A stretch of 64,000 bases of DNA from Takakia lepidozioides (GCA_030704615.1 CM060732.1:35569053-35633052), one strand, 5' to 3'; positions 18,231 through 26,768 are shown, numbered from the stretch's first letter. Notes: generated by a model not told the origin, from the letters alone. Made by a program: numbers and translations.

Positions 18231-18444
18231 TGTCTTTGCAATTGTACTTTAGAACATATCAACATCACTTATATCCTACTATGTGTCTTCATAATCATCT
18301 CTTTGAGTTTTCCTATAGATATCTTGAAGTTTTTTTCGGAGCATAACCGGCCCTCCTAAAAACTTTTTAGTCTGCACTGTGCTACTATTGTACCCGGTGC
18401 TTTAATTTGTTGTACTGCTACATTTATAGTTCCAATCTTTTGTA
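18231..18444 (+). mobile_element. PLE family E 3'-end fragment
   Basis: Matches 19160-19370: ACTTTAGAACATATCAACATC, the AACCGGCCCTCCTAAAAACT motif, a CACCCGGTGC word, and the 3' end TTCCAATCTTTTGTA, followed by a telomere unit. Confidence 0.75.
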
Positions 18445-18453
18445 AACCCTAAA
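18445..18453 (+). repeat. Telomere unit at E/E junction
   Basis: AACCCTAAA between a family E 3' end and the truncated 5' end of the next family E copy. Confidence 0.7.
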
Positions 18454-18621
18454 ATCTAACTGCATGAGCATCTTTTGAAAGTTCCCTAGTTAGCATCTTT
18501 TGACAAACCTATGGTTTGTTGGAAAAAAGCGAGGAATATACGTTCCTATTTAGTTCGTGCTAAGTTACAATAGAGTTAATTATATTGAATGAGATATTCT
18601 TGGCTTACAGGCATAAATTGG

Positions 18622-18660
<39 letters not shown>
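18622..18660 (+). repeat. A39 homopolymer
   Basis: Lies inside the family E copy, between RT C-terminus and TATA box. The minus-strand copy has no such run, so it is copy-specific or an assembly artefact. Confidence 0.9.
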
Positions 18661-18662
<2 letters not shown>

Positions 18663-18834
18663 TTTTTAGAAAAAATACCTCTTCTCGGTTAAAGAAGATA
18701 TTCTTGGCTTAACATGCATAAGTTGGATAAAGAACTTTTTCTTTTTTAGAAAAAATACATTTTCTCGGCTAAAAGATACTTTTAGTTGTTTTTTTTATCT
18801 TATGCTCTTTTTTTAGACAACACTTATTCGACAG

Positions 18835-18842
18835 TATATAAG
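18835..18842 (+). promoter_or_regulatory. TATA box upstream of hammerhead (E, plus copy)
   Basis: TATATAAG, about 43 nt before the ribozyme. Confidence 0.5.
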
Positions 18843-18884
18843 CTGGCAGTGAGGCTCATTGTACTTCACTCCATTTCTTTCTTT

Positions 18885-18924
18885 CCACTGAAGAGCTCAG
18901 ATTTTGAGCGAAACTAGTCTGGGG
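18885..18924 (+). ncRNA. Hammerhead ribozyme (PLE-E, plus copy)
   Basis: CCA, core CTGAAGA (A at the free position 7), stem II GCTCA/TGAGC around GATTT, core GAAA, ACTAGT stem III, cleavage base C, and TGG(G) closing stem I. The loop differs from families A and B while the stem and core are kept. Confidence 0.85.
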
Positions 18925-19370
18925 CTTATAAAGATTTGCTAGTATTCTGCATATAAGTGTGTTTTGTCTTACTTTCTCCTTTGAGTTGTTGTACCTTACA
19001 GTTGCATTGTTTAGACTGTCTGTCTAGTTTTGCCTTTGCTGCTAGGTTTGTTCTCTAGTGTGTGTTTTCTCTTCCATAAGAGATATGTTTCTGTTATCCT
19101 GTATTTACGGTGAAACAGTCTCAGTCATACACTTTTGTCATTTGCATGTCTTTGCAACTACACTTTAGAACATATCAACATCACTCATATCCTACCTACG
19201 TGTCTTCAGAATCATCTCTTTAAGTTTTTCTATAGATATCTTGCAATTTTTTTCGGAGCATAACCGGCCCCCAAAAAACTTTTTAGTCTGCACTGTGCTA
19301 CTATTGCACCCGGTGCATTCATGGTTTCAATTTGTTGTACTGCTACATTTATAGTTCCAATCTTTTGTAG

Positions 19371-19379
19371 ACCCTAAAC
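19371..19379 (+). repeat. Telomere unit before ORF1 of next family E copy
   Basis: ACCCTAAAC, with the family E 3' end before it and the ORF1 start ten bases after it. Confidence 0.75.
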
Positions 19380-19389
19380 ATTTCATATT

Positions 19390-19893
19390 ATGTTAGCTAC
19401 AACTTCTGAACCTTTATCCTCGAAGCCTCTCCGCATAGAGATGGATGCTGGTGGTGATTGTAATCGACCATCGTCTTTTTCTCCAATTCGGGAGTGTTCT
19501 TCTTCAAGACCACGAGTGATGATGTTTTTCAACAAACGGGATCACATTCCTACCTTTGTGGAGGCTGCTCAAAAGTTACTGGATAATTCTTTCATACAAT
19601 ACAAGAAGGATTTTAAGAGATTGCAACGTCTCAAAGCAACTGTCGGCCGACTCAGATCTCAAGAAGTTGCTGGTGAAATCCCTCGTGCTTGTAGAATTTC
19701 TTGTCATATGCTTGTGATTTCCTCTTTGGCCGTTCAACCTTCCCTCGATGCAAGCATTCAATCAGCCACTCTTGCTTTCCATAACACTGTACAAAAAGCC
19801 TTCATCAAGGCTCATGTGGAGGTATTGGCAGAAGCAGAAGCCACTTTGAGCAAATCATCTGATCTGTGTATGACTGAGACTGTTTCACCGTAA
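19390..19893 (+). pseudogene. PLE family E ORF1, truncated
   Basis: Starts MLATTSEPLSSKPLR directly after the telomere unit. A helical part follows (KKDFKRLQRLKATVGRLRSQ, GEIPRACR) and then HNTVQKAFIKAHVEVLAEA. The order and spacing match PLE-C ORF1 at 62853-63278 (YLQKLR, GTIPNSLR, FEALIKAQESRLASL), so this is a conserved accessory protein of these PLEs, likely coiled-coil and of unknown role. Similarity ends near 19875, where the sequence turns into an inverted family E 3' region; the last 6-7 codons are therefore foreign. Confidence 0.65.
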
Positions 19894-20073
19894 ATACAGG
19901 ATAACAGAAACCTATCTCTTATGGAAGAGAAAACACACACTAGAGAACAAACCTAGCAGCAAAGGCAAGACTAGACAGACAGTCTAAACAATGCAACTGT
20001 AAGGTGCAACAACACAAAGGAGAAAGTGAGACAAAACACACTTATATGCAGAATACTAGCAAATCTTTATAAG

Positions 20074-20115
20074 CCCCCATACTAGTTTCGCTCAAAATCT
20101 GAGCTCTTCAGTGGG
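20074..20115 (-). ncRNA. Hammerhead ribozyme (PLE-E, minus copy)
   Basis: CCCA, core CTGAAGA, stem II GCTCA/TGAGC around GATTT, GAAA, ACTAGT, cleavage base A, TGGGGG. All core positions fit; A is an allowed cleavage-site base. Confidence 0.85.
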
Positions 20116-20156
20116 AAGAAAGAAATGGAATGAAGTACAATGAGCCTCACTACCAG

Positions 20157-20166
20157 CTTATATACT
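20157..20166 (-). promoter_or_regulatory. TATA box upstream of hammerhead (E, minus copy)
   Basis: CAGTATATAAG on the minus strand, 42 nt before the ribozyme. Confidence 0.5.
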
Positions 20167-20324
20167 GATGAATAAGTGTTGTCTCAAAAAGAGCATAACA
20201 TAAAAAAAACAACTAAAAGTATCTTTTAGCCGAGAAAATGTCATTTTTCTAAAAAGGAAAAAGTTCTTTTTCCAATTTATGAAGCCAAGAATATCTCATT
20301 CAATATAATTGACTCTATTGTAAC

Positions 20325-21208
20325 TTAGCGCGAACTAAATAGGAACATATATTCCTCGTTTTTTTTCCAACAAACCATAGGTTTGTCAAAAGATGCTAAC
20401 TGCGGAACTTTCAGAAGATGCTCATGCAGTTCAGGGTTTAGGACTCCCCCAAGGTTTAGAGCTTGAGTATATCGAGAATGCTCAAGTTTCAGAACCAAGG
20501 GGGTCCGCTTACCCATCAACTTACGAGTGGATTCTGAAGCTAACAGTGTAGCACATTGTGCATGGTCACATAGTCTAAAACACTCTAAGATAAAAGACTC
20601 TGGATAGCCTCGAGCACGCAGTCGTTCATAGAACAGTCGTCTGATCTCTGAAAAACCTGCACATGTGCTTTCTCTCAAAGTGTATCGGCGTAGCTCACCA
20701 ATGATGAATGCTCGTTTTTGGTGTCGCGGATGACATGACATCCATGGCAAGTACTGATATCTGTTGAGTGCCTTCTGATGACAGCTCGAAGATAGAATCC
20801 CACTATTGACAAAATCAGCTCCCTTGAAGAATTGAATATCAAGAATGTCAACAGTAGAGTCAGAGAACACCCTTTGAATACGAATCGTGGGACTGAGAGA
20901 GTTGTATCGATCGAGCCAAGTCTCCAAACTTGCCCGAGATCCTTCCCAGACTCCAAGTCCGTCATCGATGTATCTCTTGTAGTACAAAGGCCATATACCT
21001 CTTGCTGCGCAAGCCAACTCTCTTCCTAAGCTGCAAAGAAAGAAACAAGCATACACAACAGCAAAATTGCTACCCATTGCAGTGCCTCGGATCTGATGTC
21101 AATAGCTCGAGCCAAATTGAAGATAGTTGTTCTCCAAGACCATGTGAGAAAGACTCATGACGAGTCCTTCAAACCGGGGTGACTTGAGCTTGCCAGTAAT
21201 CATGTCCT
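20325..21208 (-). CDS. Penelope-like reverse transcriptase, C-terminal half (family E)
   Basis: Read from 21208, the frame gives a helical lead-in (MVLENNYLQFGSSY), one stop, then IRGTAMGSNFAVVYA (RT motif B). From 21077 there are 250 open residues with YKRYIDDGLG (motif C, both Asp present), DILDIQFFKG and KRAFIIGELRRYTLRES. A thumb region ends ALNLGGVLNPELHEHLL and MVCWKK. PLE RTs copy the element RNA into a DNA end. No GIY-YIG endonuclease follows the C-terminus, unlike canonical Penelope. Motifs 0 to A are missing because the copy is 5'-truncated, so it is not functional. Confidence 0.85.
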
Positions 21209-21217
21209 TCAATCGTC

Positions 21218-21239
21218 TTAGGGTTGAGGGTTGAGGGTT
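21218..21239 (+). repeat. Telomere repeat run at E/B junction
   Basis: TTAGGG and two TTGAGGG variants. Left of it is the truncated 5' end of family E; right of it is the 3' end of family B (both minus-sense). Confidence 0.9.
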
Positions 21240-21765
21240 CACAAAAGAGTGGAAACAAATACATGTAGCAGTGCAACAGAGTTCGAACCGCGAATGCACC
21301 GGGTGCATTAGTAGCAAAGTGCAAACAAGTTTTTAGGGGGGCCCAGTTATGGACACCTTAGAAAATTTGTAGAAATATCTAGCCTGTGAATCAAAACTAA
21401 AAGAATCGATCCTGAGACACTTAAAACTAGAGTAGAACTTAGTGGGAGTGATGTTGAAACGTTCTAAAGTGCAAATGCAAATATATGCAAGAGGCAAGTG
21501 TGTGTGATGAAACTAATTCACTGTGAGGACAGGAGAATAGTAACCTATCTCTATGCAAGAGAATAGACACACTAAAGAACAGTCTTAGAAGCAGATCTGA
21601 CATGCAACACTCGAAAAGGAGTTTAAAACATGCACTACAATAGACACAAAGCAAATGAATGCAATGAACTATGCAGAAGATCAAATCTTAAACTCAACAA
21701 CAACCACAACGCCAATGAGACAAAGAGACAAGAACACAAGATGCAGCAAAGCGAGTCTCTATAAT

Positions 21766-21806
21766 CCCCAAACTAGTTTCGCTCAGCACGTGAGCTCATC
21801 AGTGGG
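21766..21806 (-). ncRNA. Hammerhead ribozyme (PLE-B)
   Basis: CCCA, CTGATGA, stem II GCTCA/TGAGC around CGTGC, GAAA, ACTAGT, cleavage base T, TGGGG. Complete core. Confidence 0.87.
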
Positions 21807-21847
21807 AAAGAGAAGGAAAAGAGATACAATGTGTACCCCTCACCCAA

Positions 21848-21857
21848 CTTATATACT
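21848..21857 (-). promoter_or_regulatory. TATA box upstream of hammerhead (B)
   Basis: CAGTATATAAG on the minus strand, 42 nt before the ribozyme. Confidence 0.5.
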
Positions 21858-21875
21858 GCTGAAAGTGATCTTGTC

Positions 21876-21894
21876 GGGGGGGGGGGGGGGGGGG
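21876..21894 (+). repeat. G19 homopolymer
   Basis: A run of 19 G in the family B copy. Its true length is uncertain because such tracts are hard to sequence. Confidence 0.9.
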
Positions 21895-22029
21895 TGGCGA
21901 AGAAAATATCTAATGGATGGAAAACATCCAAAATTGTCTCGGCTGGAGAGATCATCCAACACATGAAAACTTAGATGAAAAACATCCAAAGTTTTCTCGG
22001 CAGGAGAGAAATATCCAACGCAGGAAGTT

Positions 22030-22951
22030 GCCTATCCGACAGATCTTTCAGCAAAGATATAGAATCTATCAAATGTTATCTTCCTCAAGCAAAATGGGAA
22101 ATAGATGGTGATGCAACCACTTGGATGCGTGCTCAAAAACATATCCATTGTATGAACAAATCGGCCTCCCAACCACCATAGGCTTGTGCATTTTGGGCAC
22201 GAGATAGAATATGCAGGGTCGGTAGCCCCCTCGGGGCTTGAACGCCAAAAAGTCCCTTGTCTGCCTGTCAATCAAACCAAACAAGAGAGCGAAAGCGAGC
22301 AATGCATCCAAACCATATGTGAGATTGTCAAATGGGATCTTGCCACGGATTCGTAAACTTGTCCATCGTGGAGTTGGCGGTGTGCTTCATCCACATACCA
22401 GTCCTTCTGCATGATCACCAACCCAAGATTTTTGTCTGCTGGCTTGATGACGATGGAGACATCTCTGCTCATACAACGTAACGCAGTCTTGAGGTGACCT
22501 CAAATAGAAGACCTGAAGGCAGAGCGAGCCACCTCCCTTAGCCGAGTTTCTACAATGTTGCGACCCTCGATGATAACGCTTCCGAAGCAGGAAGTCGCAC
22601 ACACTCATCCCAAAAAGGTTGAGGAACTCTGAAAGGAGGAATGGGTCTATCTCTAGCATCCCTGAAGTGATATCGAAGACGTAAAGATCGAGCCAAAGAG
22701 TCATAAGCATCAAGAATAGAAGAAGAAGAAGAAGGAGTAGGATGTGGAATAAAACTCAAACCTAGGCCTAAAAGCTTCTTTTCAAAACAAGAGAGTGGAT
22801 GATTGGCCATGTTGTGGATGGCCACGTTGGTTAACATGTTCTCTACCTGAGAGACTCTCTTGCAAGAAAAAAGATAAAGCTTATAGCCCTCTACATCCCT
22901 CAACGGCCACCAGAAGAGCTTGCGAGCTCTCTTCGGCTTGGATCTGCCCAT
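22030..22951 (-). pseudogene. Penelope-like reverse transcriptase, N-terminal half (family B)
   Basis: Frames from 22951 give KLFWWPLRDVEGYKLYLFSC, NVAIHNMANHPLSCFEKKLL and GLGLSFIPHPTPSSSSS. After frame changes come VSIVIKPADKNLGLVIMQKD, then YLVPKMHKPMVVGRPICSYN and EHASKWLHHHLFPILLEED. These match PLE-C RT residues about 17 to 297 in order. At least two frameshifts, and loss of motifs A to C, make it a pseudogene. The basic GRSKPKRARK just before it corresponds to the linker end in family C. Confidence 0.8.
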
Positions 22952-23072
22952 GTGACCTTCTTCTTGAGCTTATGTTGTTGGTTTTTCCCCGACTTTTGTT
23001 GTCCAGAACCAGAACGGGTCTGAGAAAGTAGGGCGGATTTGCTCGGAGAAGATGAACGCGATGCACCCCACA

Positions 23073-23093
23073 AGGGTTTAGGGTTTAGGGTTA
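23073..23093 (+). repeat. Telomere repeat run at B/D junction
   Basis: AGGG(TTTAGGG)2TTA. C-rich on the sense strand at the truncated 5' end of family B. Confidence 0.9.
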
Positions 23094-23768
23094 CATGGCC
23101 ATTCCCGCGAAAAGTGACCCTTTTTTTTTGTGTTTTGAGGTGACCTACCCCCCCATTTGTACATATTGTGGTTCCGAATATGTATAAACATTTCCCTTAT
23201 GTATCGTCATTCGTGAGATATGACACGTTTGACTTTTGGGATTTTGGGTTCACTTTGGCCTATATATAGCTTTTTGGGAATTTGAAAAGGCCTAGGTGGT
23301 AGTAGTAGGTATTATTAGGACAATGGTGGAAAAAGTTTGGCAAAAAGATCAAAAAGTTGGCAAATATAGGTGTTTGAAGGCGAAACCCTAAAATACCTAT
23401 TGCGGCTAAATTTGGAGGTTGTTGGTGGTTTTGAATGGAGCTACCCCCCCATTTAAAGGTATAAGGATTCCGAATATGTAAGAACATTTCCCTAATCCCT
23501 CGCCATTTGGGAGATATTATGGAGTTGACTTTGGGTTGATCTTGACTTTTTTGAATTTGGTCCAATTAAGGCAGCAACTTTCAAAGTGAGATATCTTAAG
23601 CAAATCTTCGTCAATTTGGAAAGTTTAGGTGTCTATCTTGTGTAGTTTTTCTAGGGGAATCCAATGGTATGTGGCGCTCACCCTAATTCTTTGTAGAACT
23701 CTACTTACGAGCAACATTGTGAGGCGGACTTCTTTGTAGGATCAGCGACTTTCAAAGTGGCATATCGC
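23094..23768 (-). mobile_element. Family D telomere-bounded repeat, longest copy
   Basis: Begins CATGGCCATTCCCGCGA next to telomere repeat, with two internal copies of the CTACCCCCCCATTT...CATTTCCCTAAT...GAGATAT block. It ends with sequence (CAACTTTCAAAGTGAGATAT) that is itself repeated near 23740. No coding potential. Confidence 0.6.
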
Positions 23769-23785
23769 GGGTTTAGGGTTTAGGG
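23769..23785 (+). repeat. Telomere repeat run at D/C junction
   Basis: GGG(TTTAGGG)2, then the GTGGTCAAC end of family C. Confidence 0.9.
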
Positions 23786-23941
23786 TGGTCAACAAAGGCT
23801 TGCAAAGGTAACAAAAAGTAGAAAAAATACTGGAAAAAGACACAGTAATTTTTAAGGGGGGCCGGTTCGGACCCAAATACAAATGCAATGGAAACCAAGA
23901 CAAATGCATACAAAGTGCGCCTATCGTGCCTAAAGGGATGC
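23786..23941 (-). mobile_element. PLE family C 3'-end fragment
   Basis: Matches 30823-30985 and 63305-63460: TGGTCAACAAAGGCTTGC, a GGGGGGCCGGTTCGGACC motif and ATCGTGCCTAAAGGGATG. Telomere runs stand on both sides. Confidence 0.85.
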
Positions 23942-23970
23942 TAGGGTTTAGGGTTTAGGGTTTAGGGTTT
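23942..23970 (+). repeat. Telomere repeat run at C/D junction
   Basis: Four TTTAGGG-type units. Confidence 0.93.
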
Positions 23971-24122
23971 CATGGCCATTCCCGCGACAAGTGACCCTTT
24001 TTTTTTTTTTTTTCGTGTTTTGAGGTGACCATCCCCCCCATTTATGCATATTGTGTTTCCGTATATATAAAAACATTTCCTTAATATATCGTCATTCGTG
24101 AGATATGACACGTTTGACTTTT
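23971..24122 (-). mobile_element. Family D fragment, about 150 bp
   Basis: Same start as 23094 (CATGGCCATTCCCGCGA), cut after TTGACTTTTGG by the next telomere run. Confidence 0.7.
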
Positions 24123-24147
24123 GGGTTAGGGTTTAGGGTTTAGGGTT
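24123..24147 (+). repeat. Telomere repeat run at D/B junction
   Basis: GGGTTAGGG followed by two TTTAGGG units. Confidence 0.93.
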
Positions 24148-24544
24148 CACAAAAAAGTGGAAACAAATACATGTAGCAGTGCAACAGAGTTCGAACCGCG
24201 AATGCACTGGGTGCAATAGAAACAAAGTGCAAACAAGTTTTTAGGGAGGGCCAGTTATGGACACCTTAGAAAACTTGTAGAAATATCTAGCCTGTGAATC
24301 AAAACTAAAAGAATCGATCCTGAGACACATAAAACTAGAATAGAACTGAGTGGGAGTGATGTTGAAACGTTCTAAAGTGCAAATGCAAAGATATGCAAGA
24401 AGCAAGTGTGTGTGACGAAACTAATTCACTGTAAGGACAGGAGAATAGTTACCTATCTCTATGCAAGAGAATAGACACACTAAATAACAGTCTTAGAAGC
24501 AGATCTAACATGCAATACTCGAAAAGGAGTTTATAACATGCACT
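24148..24544 (-). mobile_element. PLE family B 3'-end fragment
   Basis: Near-identical to 21240-21640, starting CACAAAAAAGTGGAAAC after telomere repeat. It breaks at about 24544 into a family A leader. Confidence 0.85.
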
Positions 24545-24876
24545 CATCAAATGAATGAGCACCTTGGTCAAAAGAATGAAGATCAACATCTGCCTCCATT
24601 ACGTGAAGGTGATTAAAGATGAGTTGCAGCTAACACTGTAAGAAAGTTTAGGGTTCACAAAAAGTGTCAAAACAAATGTAGCAGTACAACGCGGATGCAC
24701 CGGGTGCAAAATAAACACAATCCGTGCAAACAAGTTTTGAGGGGGCCAGTTATGCACCCCTGGAAAAATTTCAGATCCTGTGGATCAAATGTGAAATGAG
24801 AGATCATGAGAGACATGAAACTAGAATAGAAGTATGCGAGGTGTCCTGAAATGCAACTGCAAACCTATGCAAGAGG
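24545..24876 (-). mobile_element. PLE family A head-to-tail junction fragment
   Basis: Family A leader (24545-24645), one TTTAGGG unit (24646-24653), then a family A 3' end (24654-24876) that breaks near 24876. The same head-to-tail arrangement occurs at 5231. Confidence 0.8.
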
Positions 24877-25072
24877 GGTGCACATTGTATATATTTTCCT
24901 TCTCTTTCCCACTGATGAGCTCACGTGCTGAGCAAAACTAGTTTGGGGATTATAGAGATTCGCTTTGCTGCATCTTGTGTTCTTGTCTCTTTGTCTCATT
25001 GGCGTTGTTGTTGTTGTTGAGTTTTAGATTTGATCTTCTACATAGTTCATTGCATTCATTTGCTTTGTGTCA
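24877..25072 (+). mobile_element. PLE family B fragment with mutated hammerhead
   Basis: Plus-sense fragment matching the complement of 21660-21830 and ending inside TTGCTTTGTGTC, where a family A fragment begins. Confidence 0.75.
24908..24948 (+). ncRNA. Hammerhead ribozyme, core-mutated (PLE-B fragment)
   Basis: Stems I and II and CTGATGA are intact, but the invariant G of the GAAA core is A (GCAAAAC). That change should abolish cleavage. Confidence 0.75.
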
Positions 25073-25521
25073 GACCGAGCCGTGTTTCTTCTTGTAGGTC
25101 GGAAGGTGGGGATCGTGGTTGGACATGTTCAGGACAACACAGCTGCAGGCTTTAGCAAGATGATGGTTGCGCGATGGTCTGCGTGTTCTTGTGCTCTTAC
25201 GAGTTTTGCGTTCCTTTCGAAGTGGTTTCAGCCCTTACGATTTTGCACAACATGCTCTAACTTCAACATAATTGGTTGTTGCATAGTCACAAACTCACGG
25301 ACTTAGTTGAATTTGAGAGATATACAATTGACTATTTGCTTGATTTTTATTCTTTGGATCTGTTCTCTCTTGTCAAGAACTTGTTTTCATCCACTGGATG
25401 ACTTTCTCCCACCGAGACATTTTGGACGATTTTCTCCGTACAAGACATTTGTTCGATGGTTTTTCTTCTCGTGAGACATCCACTGGAAGATCGTCCACAC
25501 GAGGCAGTTCACTCCTAGTAG

Positions 25522-25529
25522 TATATAAG
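25522..25529 (+). promoter_or_regulatory. TATA box upstream of hammerhead (A, 25-kb copy)
   Basis: TATATAAG, 36 nt before the ribozyme. Confidence 0.5.
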
Positions 25530-25564
25530 CGGGGGGTGGGGTTTGTATCTCATTCCTTTTCTTT

Positions 25565-25605
25565 CCCACTGATGAGCTCACGTGCTGAGCGAAACTAGTC
25601 TGGGG
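25565..25605 (+). ncRNA. Hammerhead ribozyme (PLE-A, intact)
   Basis: CCCA, CTGATGA, perfect five-pair stem II GCTCA/TGAGC around CGTGC, GAAA, ACTAGT, cleavage base C (25600), TGGGG. The best copy in the window. Confidence 0.9.
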
Positions 25606-26117
25606 TTTATAAAGATTTGGCTTCACTACTTTGCATGATCTTGCCTCGTGGTCTCACCCTTTGTAGTTGTTGAGTTTTTCGAAGTTATCGAGTTTTAGAT
25701 GCGTTTGTATCTCCTGCTTTAGATTATTGCATTGTTATGTGCTCTGTGTTTATACGATAGTGCATGCTATAAACTCCCTCTCGAATAGCGCATGTGAGAT
25801 CTGCATCTAAGTTGTTCCTAGTGTGTCCATTCTCTTTGCAAAACAAAGATATGGTTCTATTCTCCTGTGTATCCAGTGAAATAGTTCTCATACGCACTTT
25901 TGCCTCTTGCATAGGTTTGCAGTTGCATTTCAGGACACCTCGCATACTTCTATTCTAGTTTCATGTCTCTTAGGATCTCTCCTTCCAGGTTTGATCCACT
26001 GGATCTGAAATTTTTCCAGGGGTGCATAACTGGCCCCCCTAAAACTTGTTTGCACGGATTGTGTTTATCTTGCACCCGGTGCATCCGCGTTGTACTGCTA
26101 CATTTGTTTCGACACTT

Positions 26118-26675
26118 TAAGTGAGCGCCACATACCATTGGATTCCCCTAGAAAAACTACACAAGATAGACACCTCCAAATTGACGAAGATTTGTTTAAA
26201 ATATCTCACTTTGAAAGTTGCTGCCTTAATTGGACCAAATTCAAAAAAGTCAAAGTCAACCCAAAGTCAACTCCTTAATATCTCCCAAATGGCGAGGGAT
26301 TAGGGAAATGTTCTTACATATTCGGAATCCTTATAACTTTAAATGGTCCATTCAAAACCACCAACAACCTCCAAATTTAGCCGCAATAGGCATTTTAGGG
26401 CTTCGCCTTCAAACGCCTATATTTGCCAACTTTTTCCACCATTGTCCTAATAACACCTACTACAACCACCTAGGCCTTCTCAGATTCCAAAAAAGCTATA
26501 TATAGGCCAAAGTCAACCCAAAATGCCAAAAGTCAAACGTGTCATATCTCACGGATGACGATACATTAGGGAAATGCTTTTACATATTCGGAACCACAAT
26601 ATGCACAAATGGGGGGGTAGGTCACCTCAAAACACGAAAAAAAAATGGTCACTTTTTACGGGAATGACCATGTAA
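26118..26675 (+). mobile_element. Family D copy, inverted
   Basis: Reverse complement of 23094-23690, ending in GGGAATGACCATGTAA followed by CCTAAACCC repeats. Confirms that family D ends at telomere repeat in both orientations. Confidence 0.65.
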
Positions 26676-26699
26676 TCCTAAACCCTAAAAACCCTAAAC
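26676..26699 (+). repeat. Telomere repeat run between family D and MULE copy 2
   Basis: TCCTAAACCCTAAAAACCCT with one-base variants. Confidence 0.88.
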
Positions 26700-26768
26700 T
26701 TTGTGAGGTCATTATGTCGGGCCTACAGAACCAAAACGTTTGCGTTGTGGCGTTAGCAAATGTGGGAG

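Larger units (their letters stand above)
18454..19370 (+). mobile_element. PLE family E copy, 5'-truncated, hammerhead-bearing
   Basis: Starts within the last codons of the RT gene (ELHEHL, then VCWKKA...LVRAK-like residues) and continues through an A39 tract, a TATA box and a hammerhead to the 3' end at 19370. The RT C-terminal piece matches the minus-strand copy at 20325-20440, which makes 18450-19100 and 19880-20430 a large inverted repeat. Confidence 0.75.
19876..21217 (-). mobile_element. PLE family E copy with RT C-terminal half
   Basis: Minus-sense copy, 5'-truncated within the RT gene next to a telomere run (21218-21239). It holds RT motifs B to the C-terminus, a TATA box (20157-20166), a hammerhead and part of the 3' region. 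The 3' end is lost where it meets ORF1 of the plus-sense copy head-on at about 19876. Confidence 0.8.
21240..23072 (-). mobile_element. PLE family B copy, internally deleted
   Basis: Minus-sense copy with telomere runs on both sides. From its 5' end it has the RT N-terminal half (to about 22030), then directly the hammerhead/3' region; the RT C-terminal half is deleted. The 3' part carries AACTGGGCCCCCCTAAAAAC, the TGCACCCGGTGCA palindrome, GCACTGCTACATGTA and the end CCACTCTTTTGTGAA. Confidence 0.8.
25073..26117 (+). mobile_element. PLE family A copy, plus-sense, best-preserved 3' region
   Basis: Starts within the leader frame (GACCGAGCCGTGTTTCTTC) and carries TATA box, intact hammerhead and full 3' region to GACACTTT at 26117. 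It serves as the uninterrupted reference for the MULE insertion site. At 26118 an inverted family D copy follows without telomere repeat. Confidence 0.85.

Noticed and set aside
20431-20442. CAGGGTTTAGG as a telomere junction
   Set aside because: It lies within the open RT frame and encodes LNP; the same residues and bases occur in family C, so it is coding sequence.
24908-24948. Counting this hammerhead as active
   Set aside because: The invariant core G is A.
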